From: Capitulum mitella
Taxonomy: Eukaryota; Arthropoda; Thecostraca; Pollicipedomorpha; Pollicipedidae
DNA: 64,000 bases
Assembly: GCA_030062745.1 (NCBI GenBank)
Contig: CP099851.1
Span: 4,585,161 to 4,649,160, forward strand
Direction: 5' to 3'
Position 1 is the first letter of the stretch. Every line of letters starts with the position of its first letter. The notes under the pieces are model-generated. The model saw nothing but the letters and a program-made list of their open reading frames with translations, was not told the origin of the DNA and searched no databases. Made by a program: the position numbers and the translations under genes. Shown here one piece after another: positions 55,501-64,000 of this stretch.

Positions 55501-56950
55501 AAATTATTCTGGAGCCACCATTAATAATATCTTATTTGTTTACCCATGCCAAGCAGCCCCAAATATTGCAGGCTGCTTGCAGTCAGGGAGCTTTACGGAC
55601 TTATCATGCCTGGATGCTGTTTTGTATATTTTCTACAGGGCTAATGTTTTTATATTTAAACATTGAGACTATGAGTGCAGACAGGAAAGAATTAAATAAA
55701 AATCCTACCAGATCATGACCATGATTTTGAGTCAATGACGTCCAATCAGTGGCTTTTTCTTGGCCGGTAAAATGAAGTAAAGTTACCCGAAAAAGTCATG
55801 CATCCTTCTAAGTATTATTTATTGCCTTCCTTGCTCTTCTGACTCGTAGGTACAACGTATCCCTGCAGTGAAAAGATGCTTGAAAGCGTTGTTTTTCTTT
55901 TCATGCACTGGCTCTTGGTCTGCCAGTGGACAACCAAAAAAGGGGACAAAAGTATCATGTATATGGAGTATGAGGCTGCTGCGTGCCACGAGGACGTAAT
56001 GAAATTTGGATTTGGGTAAACATCAACAAATGGGCCTCGGGACATCGGATGAAGTTAGCAGCGCATTCGTAGTCGTATTCAAATTCGTGGTCCACTTTTG
56101 ATCAACCTTCCCCCGTAGATCAAACATCTCGGTTCATTCACGAGTCTATTTTGGAATACGTCAAACGTTTCTAATGTGTGTCAAGTGTGTCTAGTGGAAT
56201 GTGTCAAACGTCATCTAGAGGTCAGAGGAACTTTTAAGAAACGAGCTTGAAAAGCAGTGACCAGGAACGTCAACGAACCCCAGCCTACCCAACAAACAAA
56301 CTTACCGACAGGCGGCACCTGTTGTGGTCCTATGGAACTTTGTGATCGTTGTGTGAACGTTGTGTTCGACTACGGAACCACACCCGATCATGAGATCGGA
56401 ACCTTCCTTTTTCAGTCCGAAAAACTACATTTTCCGCCTCCAGGAGGGCTATCTTCCCTTCGGATGCGCCGTCCTCCCTGTTTTGCCGTGACCAGAGCCC
56501 TCAAATCCCTCAAACAATTCCAAAATCTTCGTAAAGCGTAAGTTCTAGTTTTAGTTTTGTGCTTGGTCGGGTACACGACAAAACAAAGAAAGTTCATATC
56601 GTGGATAATGCTGTCTGGTGCAAAAATATGTTGCATTTATGTTAAATGTAAGAAATATATTGAGGCTGTCAGCTTACCCATTGTTTTGAAGAGTTTGCTA
56701 ATACAGAAGTCCTGCACACTGGCCCACTGAACACAATTAAGTCGTTGTTTGCAAACAATACCGAAGGAAAGTCACGAATTCCCTGTTTTGTTTCCAGTGA
56801 GATCCGTTGTGATGACCGGATGGGAGGACGCGGGTCAGCTGTTGCGGCCCATTGCGGCCATTGTGACGGACCTGGGACGGCGCTAAGGCCTGGCCTGGCT
56901 TGGGTCAGGCTTCAGCTGTCACTGTCACAGCTGTCAACGAGGTCAAACGA
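55500..56950. other. Spacer, one candidate orphan exon
   Basis: No recognised gene. On the plus strand 56416-56537 is bounded by TTTTTCAG and GTAAGT and is open in one frame (SEKLHFPPPGGLSSLRMRRP onward), but the peptide is not recognised and no partner exon is seen, so I do not call it. Confidence 0.4.
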
Positions 56951-56959
56951 CTGATCCTG

Positions 56960-57265
56960 CATACAGCTGCTGGCAGTGGACTGGGCCCACCAATGCGTCC
57001 CAGTCCAGCCCTGGCTCCGGAGGAGACAGTGCCGTCCACCGCTGCACCTCAGCGACTCCAGTTCTGACTCCCGAGGAGACTGTGTTCGGCCCCTCACTGA
57101 TCGCAGAGACTCCGGTCCTGACTCCACGGGAGACTCCATTGCGTCCCATCATTGACCGCAGATACCCCAGTCGTAACTCCGGAGGAGACTGAGCGTCCCA
57201 TCACTGACCGCAAATACCCCAGACGTGACTCCAGCGAAGACTGCGTCCCATCACTGACCGCAGAG
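56960..57265. repeat. ~54-bp tandem repeat with donor-like junctions
   Basis: About five units: ACTCCGGAGGAGACTG, CGTCCCATCACTGACCGCA and GATACCCCAG. On the minus strand each has TGCGGTCAGTGATGG, a possible donor, as in the MEIOB arrays. Confidence 0.8.
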
Positions 57266-57560
57266 ACACCAGCTGGAGCGACTCCATCTCCGCCTGGAAT
57301 CCTGGCGCAGGAGGGTGTCAGCCGTCCTCTGCAGTGCGGCAGCCTGTCATCCTCGGGCCGGCGCTGCCTTCCGACGGCCGGTGCGTCTCCGAGATGTGGG
57401 CCAGCGGGGCTCGACTCCGGACAGCAGCCGGCCTCATGGCGGGGAGCCGAAACTCCTGGCTGCCGGCCGGCCGCGGTTCCGTTCAGCCCTTGGGGACGCC
57501 CGAGGCCGGCTCCGCGCACGTGGTCGCTCCGAAAACTATCAGACGTTGTCCCAGTAGTAC
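57265..57560 (-). other. GC-rich block, possible first exon of an unknown minus-strand gene
   Basis: CpG-rich block right of the 54-bp array. The minus strand reads ATG then GAGTCGCTCCAGCTGGTGTC up to TCTGCG|GTCAGT, i.e. MESLQLVSLR before a donor. No continuing exon is recognised in the next kilobases. By analogy with MEIOB, where arrays sit on real donors, an exon end here is plausible. Confidence 0.25.
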
Positions 57561-57599
57561 GCCGAACTAAAAACAGCCATTAGTGGTCTCATTGTCGTC

Positions 57600-60500
57600 G
57601 GGACTTCAGCCGGATTCCACGGGAGCCAAATGGGTTAGCCAGATTACGAATCCTGTCCTATTTAGGATGAGCGCAGCGTAAACGAAATAGAGCGTGACGA
57701 AGAGCACTCACACAGGCATGCCTAGGATGTAAGATTTAGCTGCACAGTGCAAGCCTGATTCTTGTATGTGTCAATATACGAAAAGAAAGACAGACTGTTT
57801 GTTTTTTGTGCACATCCTGCAAAATGGTCATGAAGCGTGGCATACCTCTTGGATCCCAATGGACTTTTCAAAAAGATGTTAAGTTGGTCTTGGACCTTCG
57901 AACGCATTGGACTTGGATCCTGGTTAGAGATGAATTTGTCAACAAAAATAATGCCGACATCTTGGATCAAATCTGAAATGATGACGAGACCAGCATCCCA
58001 GTTGCATCCCAGATCGTTGGTGATCGTTGCATCGTAAAAACAAAATTAAATACTACTGCAAAACGTCCTTTTTGCATCAAAATTTCCTTCCTTCAGCCTC
58101 GAAAGGGTTTTGTGAGCCTACCGTTGCTAGGTTTTGAAACACAGCATGCTTTACTCAGTCACTGCAGTGGAGAGTTTTCAATCAAAACCCAATGTTATAG
58201 TTATACATGCGTGTTGCATTGTACTGCAGACTAATTTGCATAAAATTGGCTCAATCAGCTCTCTAAGCTACTTATTTCCTTGTCCCATATTCCGCCTGGC
58301 ACATACGTCAGAACGAACGGTAAAATTTGATTCTCGAGATACTCCCAGACGATTGCAAGCCATTCCTTCAGTGCGCCTGACAGCTAATCTCGTGCTGGAA
58401 TGCGCGTCTGACAAAACGCGCCGCCGACCAGTCTGCCAGGCGTGAGCTACGCATTCCGAACAGCCGCAAGTCTATCCGCGCATACAGCTTCGAACAAATG
58501 AAACCGTTACCAGCACGCACCCCGTGCGTACGAAACCCGTTAGGCAGCGCGTGCCTGGCGCAAGAGCTGCGCCGCCTCCGGCGCACGCGAACATCGGTGT
58601 CAAACAGGATTAAACAAAGTGCCGTGTAATGCCTACCTGGCGCGGAAAACTGCAGGACGATGCGGGGTTTGTGACGACGTGGACCGATGGTTTGGTCCCG
58701 GAGAATGTTTTTGCCACCCATACTTTTACGAAACTTTCGGAAGGCATGCAGTTAATTGCAGGGCGAATGCGCCTTTTGTAGCGCACGTTACGTTTTTCGA
58801 ATTTTAAATTCCTCGTGCCCTGAATTCGTCAGTAATTGGTGGTGCAAGTGCATCCTGGAGATCTGCAAATGGGATTCGTCGTCCAGGTCGTCTTCTGGCC
58901 TAATTCAAAAGGCCCTGTGTTACGAAGAGCACTTCAGAGTTGTGCTCCAGGTTCGATTATTTCATCTTTAGGTATTGTTTAGAAATTTTGCTATACAATG
59001 GTTTAGGTATTGCTGGTTGGTAATAACCAGCCAGCTGCAACGGAGTACTTGGGAAGGCGATTTAGTGACACGAAGCTTTAACTCATTCTCGAAATTTCTA
59101 AATTCGTGAAACGATTGGCAGTCTTTGTATATGCTACAGCCGTGCGGAACAGTCGTTGCCACCCCGCGAAAAGCTTGGGCCACCCGTTATTCTACCGCGT
59201 ATTAATGGGCGAAAACGAAGGCGGATACATGGCGCACTTTTCAACATATTCCCAGCATGTTTAAATATATATATAGCACCATGAGTGAAACCGGAATTAG
59301 TCAAATATACTAACAGCATGCGCATTCGTGAGGCTGCGAAAAATTGCCCACCCGTCATGTTTTTTTTTGTGAATATCTCCCGAAAAAAAAAAAAAACATA
59401 GTGTTAAAGTAAAGTGTTTTTTTCTTCTCAATGAAACATGTGCACAGATTAGGCCAAAAAATAGCCCACTGCGCAAAATTTGTTTATATGTTTATAAACA
59501 TCTTTCGAGCTAATGATGATAAAGCAATGTGTTCTTTCCCCCATCTCCTATGATATTCCTAGTGCTTGTTGTGATATTTCAACACCTAAAATGTGCCTTA
59601 ATATTTTTGTCATACTCGATTTGTTTTCGTCTTTTGCTTTGTCAGTTCGTCGTCGTCGTTTCGTCAGACTCGATTCGTCCCAAGGAATTTGGTATCAGTA
59701 AGCGTCAGTCGGTTCCTCTGTTCTGACATCAAATTTGTTTGATGATGTGCTATGGCTGTTCATTGTTTTTATTAATGATGAACAACCCTTGAACATGACG
59801 CCACATATACTGCATACCTCAATGAAGTGAACTTAAACGTCAGTTAACTTATATGTCTTTCCTAAGCCTGGCTGTAGAAGGATGCTAAGGTGTCTTTGTC
59901 CTGGCTGTAACTTATTGTACTTTGCAACAGTGTCACTACAACCGAGTGAAAGGGTACGAAGGTTGTGTCGTTTGCCACGAAGTATCTAATGTCCGTCACA
60001 AGTACTCCGTCGTTGTCCGCATCACGGAACCACTCTTCGTGCCTGACAGCCATTACATTTAACTTTGCCAATCAAGAACAGGAAAGCGTTTTGAGCTTTC
60101 CCAGCTACACTGTCTGCGCCGTGACTTTGATGTGGGTGTACGTGGCGCCGAATGCCGAATAACATGCACGTTATCATGCCATGTGGCATGAGCCAGGTCG
60201 GCCAATCCGGTCGTAAGCATTGAAAGAGAATCTTGTTCTTCCCGATTTTCTGCTGTTTCATTGTCACAAGTTAATCTAGTGGTTTTCGATCCACACCACG
60301 ATTGCTCACTACCTCGAGTATACCTTGAGCGAAACGCGACAAAGGCAAATCAATCACAATATATACATACCTGTACTGTTGATGGTTTGATTGATAGTGA
60401 CTGGTGCGGATGCTGGACGATTAGCATCAGTTGGAAGACAAAATAAACCTTCCTGTTTTACCATGATCGAAATAGTTCCATGGATCTGCGTTGTTTTTTG

Positions 60501-63500
60501 TTCAGATCGACAGCCATTCGCCTCATTCGATGGCTATAAGCTACAACTAGACTATCTTTGTTAGAAACACTTGTTGTTTGTTGGACTCGTGGAGCATACT
60601 TCACCAAAACCAACAGTAAATAAAAGGTCTTTTGGTGTCAGCATACTGAGTTGCAGTTCATCTGTAAATTTATTGACGAACTGCACAGGTCTGCCATCGG
60701 ATACCAGCCATTTTGCCCAACCTGCTAATAGGTTACATTCGCAAAACCACTTCACTTCCGCACTGGAAAACGTAACGCCATGATAGATGTAAATGGAGGG
60801 GCTGGATTCTGCAAATGTGTTGATCTTCATTGACGGTAATCGAAGTAGGAAGCGACTTTGTTTTTGCTACATGGAGGACTGACTGCGTGGGCCATGGCGA
60901 GATGCCCGAAGAGGTATGTATAGTTTTATGGTCCCGAGACCGGATGCTTGTAATCTCCAGCAACGAAGATACGTTACCGCATGATAAGGAGAAACATCGG
61001 CATGTCTGACGTATCGCTGGTACGGGCCTTAGAGTATCCCATACAAAACTGAAATGCAGGTTGTTCCTAACTCATCAGTCAGCAGACATCCTGAACGGAA
61101 TTTTCCGAATGACTGTTATTTATTCCACTTACGAACTTAAAACAAGCCATAACGAGAGCAGAACGTTGATTCCCCGTTTAGAGCACTTCTGTTCTGCTGG
61201 TCGCTTTAATGACAGACATGTCGGCTACAGCAGGATATTTGCATAACTTCTGTGTACCACATGCCTTATGGATCAGCGTGCCGTTTTGTGCAAATTATTT
61301 GCAATATTATTCAGATCACTAACACCATCAGTCACTACTGGGCAGGGGGATTAAAATTGCCAACCCTCCATGTTTTTACGCATAAATTTACAATGTTCAG
61401 GCTAGAGCGCTAATACGTAGCCTATCTTACTCCACTCCTAGCGCATGTTTCCCAGTTCGAAATTTTGAAATGGGCCCGCATTTTTTTCACCGTGATCTGG
61501 CCAAGTCGGGAAGCATCGCAGTCGCAGGGAAGGATCGCAGGGCCGCTCCACCGTCGGCGGCGGACAGCCGCACGCGTGTCGGACCGTGGAACAGGCGCCA
61601 TGGTGCGCTAAGGAACGTGTCAAGCATCCAGCTGCTAAACTTTGCGGAGAGTTGGCCGGTCTAATAACCTTTCAACCCTGCGTCGCAGGTGGCCTTGTTT
61701 CTGACGTGGTGTTCAGCCCATGTCAGGTAATCAGCATAAAGCATTTTGCCTTACCATTCAGATCTCTGTATCCTTTCTCAATGAAACTTCGTGGAAAAGT
61801 AGCTCAAAGAATGAATTTACGTACTCCGAAGCACAAGTGGTTTGTCAGGTCGGTTAACCGAGGTCAACTGAGGTCAGATAATGGAAATGTGGTATTGCAA
61901 ATGGAGCATGAAAGTGTTCGACGGCGCCTGCGACTACATGGTGCATGCAGATGCTCCGAAGCACAGGCAAGCTCGGCCAGGTCAGCTGAGGTCATCCAAG
62001 TTCAGCCAGTGAAGACGCAACATCATAACAGTGACCGACACGTGGACACGTGCCCGGCGTCCATTGTCCACGACATCAAAGGACCGACGCTCGGATGACG
62101 CGACGGCAGGCCATCGGATGGTCGATCATCAGATCATCGGATCATCGGATCGTCAGATCATCAGATCACCAGGCGACCTTGCGGCCAGCCCTCAAAGCCT
62201 CTGATTTGTCAGTCGCCCGCTCCTCATCACCGCCGCCGAGCTTGCAGCCAATTTTCAGCCGTCCCAGGTGCCACGTGCGGCGACGCGACGGCTTTGGTCA
62301 TCTCTGCCCCCCCCCCCCCACTTGAGCCGCCGCACGCGCCAGACGCGTGGTCTGTGATGTCACCGACGGGCGCCAGTCATCGCAGGCCATTGTCCCCTGT
62401 TTCGGAGCCTGTGATCCGTTATCTGGTGATCAGGGTGATTTCGGAAAAATGGATCGGCGTTTCGGCATCCAATCAGGGCTGATGAATCCGCGATCGATCA
62501 GTTAGCCGCCTCGGTTGACAAGGCTGTGCCAGCAGCAGCAGCAAGGACTGACGGCTGAATGCTATACATATGTGTGATACGATGATAAAAGTACCTCTGC
62601 ATCTTATAACTCTCATGTACGCCCATAGTGCAGAGACATTCACATTTTCATGAAACAAATTGGATTACATCCATATTTTTGCAAGGAGAGAGGCCAATGG
62701 CGAATCCCTTTTTTGGAAAGGCTCCACCCCTGCATGATGGATACACTTGGGCAGTGTTTATCCCACGCTGGTTTCCACATTATCATCATGAAAACATCAG
62801 GTTTCTTGGTCGGTAGAGAAGTATACCCTTTCATGACGTCCCTCTGCGCTGGTGAACTTTTTCCTCGACGAAGGAAGGAAGCGTGCAGGGCGTTCACAGG
62901 TTTACCCAGACGCACATCAATTAACCGGCTAAAGACGGCATTTCTCCCCCACTCGAGTGCTTATCAAAACTGTGTAAACCAGGCTAATGCCCCTCTATTT
63001 AACGACCATCCCACCCACAGAGGACGATACCTCGGTATTTCCACTATTTATGAGGCCTCATCCTGGATGTACAAGACAAGCCTTTTACCTCCATACTGTT
63101 TCAATCAGTGTAACGGGATTGTTATGATCTATATCACATCGTTGCGATAAATGTGGTTGTTAGTTCAATTTTAGGACCCAGACTACATTCACGTCCGAAG
63201 ATTTAGAGCCTCCCACGTTGTTTGACGATATAGCTAGTCAACGCGTATGATCGGTAGTTCGAGCCAAGAGAAATGGATCCCGAGACAAAATAACATCCAT
63301 TACGCAAAGTTGAACTCACGTATGGTATCATCGCATGCATGTCATGCAAGCCTAAATGAACATATTGGGAAGGGAATGTTCTTCCTTAGTCAAGCTTTCA
63401 GAAGCAAATTTGGTTAGTTCGAAAAATCCCCTTGATCGCTTTTACGTCGCTGTTTTTTTTTTCTTCTGAGAAATGCCAAGAAGCATAAAAATGTCCGGTA

Positions 63501-64000
63501 AATCAAAGCATATTTTCGGACTGCATGATAACACAATAAGGATCTTCAGGAAACCTGTGACCGTCGTCTTGTCACGAAAAAGATGACAGTAGGATACGGG
63601 GAAATATGTTGCTCATGAATTTTGCTTGACTTTGCTAGGAGACCTTGAAAATACTATTTCCCTAAAACATACCCACGCGACCAAATCAGGTAATGGGGAT
63701 TTGTATGGAGGCGGCATGTTTGAAAACTATGGCGTGAAATGAGCTAATGCTAACCTAACTCGTATGTCAGGAATTTATTTCGAAGGCAGGTGCATGGCCT
63801 CCCAGTGCAAATTCTATACTGGGAGGCTACTGGTCCTCTTGTATCTCCGCACCGCTGCTTCTCTCACGAGAACCACCGTAGCCACTGCTACGAAAACTCA
63901 TCAACGCACCGCTACATTTATCATCGAGCGCTTCCCCTGTTTCGGCCGGACACGTTTAACCGATCCGCGCCTCACGCACCGCGCGCGGCTCCCAAAATCC
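57600..64000. other. Right-end region, no gene recognised
   Basis: Mostly AT-rich. Short minus-strand frames at 57.72-57.97, 59.86-60.07 and 60.56-60.83 kb look protein-like but match nothing I know. Plus-strand frames of 170 codons (61586-62098) and 166 codons (62650-63150) have no motif. A ~9-bp GATCATCG tandem run lies at 62.12-62.17 kb and a C12 run at 62.31 kb. Confidence 0.5.

Noticed and set aside
56416-56537. Plus-strand stretch bounded by TTTTTCAG and GTAAGT
   Set aside because: Good splice signals but unrecognised peptide and no partner exons.
60561-60830. 89-codon minus-strand frame (MKINTFAESSPSIYIYHG...)
   Set aside because: Looks protein-like in an AT-rich region, but I recognise no family and the frame is isolated.
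62650-63150. 166-codon plus-strand open frame
   Set aside because: No known motif; overlapping open frame on the other strand; length possible by chance in this composition.

Overview
This is animal nuclear DNA: genes are split into many short GT-AG exons, introns and spacers are full of SINE-like and TIR elements, and there are no prokaryotic operons. Protein similarity (an arthropod-type single muscle myosin gene with duplicated exons, plus MEIOB and FOXRED1 orthologues) suggests an arthropod, probably a crustacean. GC- and CpG-rich exons with minisatellite-rich introns would fit a barnacle, but that is a guess. Three protein genes are recognised, all on the minus strand and transcribed right to left: FOXRED1 (53.24-45.46 kb, complete), MEIOB (36.70-27.89 kb, complete) and the 5' part of a muscle myosin heavy chain gene, Mhc (15.03-0.16 kb, running off the left edge).

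Mhc (0.16-15.05 kb). Seventeen consecutive exon positions encode about 688 residues of the motor, from the start codon to the SH-helix region. All exon phases agree once two single extra bases (exons 8 and 15) are discounted. Two positions are duplicated as alternative exons: 10A/10B, separated by an intron of only 40 nt, and 17a/17b, which differ almost only at silent sites. The positions that are alternative in Drosophila muscle myosin (residues ~70-116, ~301-334, ~469-528) occur only once here. The converter, lever arm and rod lie outside the window.

Spacer (15-27.5 kb). No gene is recognised. It holds TIR elements of two families, two loci of a related tandem repeat (22.2 and 25.0 kb), and a CpG-rich block with NF-Y-type CCAAT boxes near 21 kb that could hold the Mhc promoter and 5' non-coding exon.

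MEIOB (27.9-36.7 kb). Eleven exons in consistent phase encode 452 residues of the meiotic single-strand DNA-binding OB-fold protein, including a four-cysteine zinc ribbon. Its introns carry an unusual set of minisatellites. At four splice sites (donors of exons 4, 5 and 9, acceptor of exon 6) the repeat unit includes the exon-intron junction, so the splice site is present in many tandem copies. Intron 1 begins with a long hexanucleotide tract that includes GGGGCC repeats.

Spacer (36.9-45 kb). Mainly repeats, including a 1.2-kb piggyBac-like non-autonomous element with TTAA target duplications.

FOXRED1 (45.5-53.2 kb). Ten exons encode about 515 residues of the mitochondrial FAD-dependent complex I assembly factor. 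Exon 1 contains two apparent single-base insertions. Several introns have tandem arrays next to the 3' splice site, and one duplicates the acceptor itself. Upstream lies a 1.4-kb stretch almost without CpG. The rest (54.7-64 kb) has no recognised gene.

The three genes have unrelated roles (muscle motor, meiosis, respiratory-chain assembly), so they are neighbours and not a pathway. The most notable local theme is splice-junction-seeded minisatellites in MEIOB and FOXRED1, together with non-Drosophila alternative exon positions in Mhc. All exon calls were made by eye from conserved protein motifs and splice consensus; no search was run.
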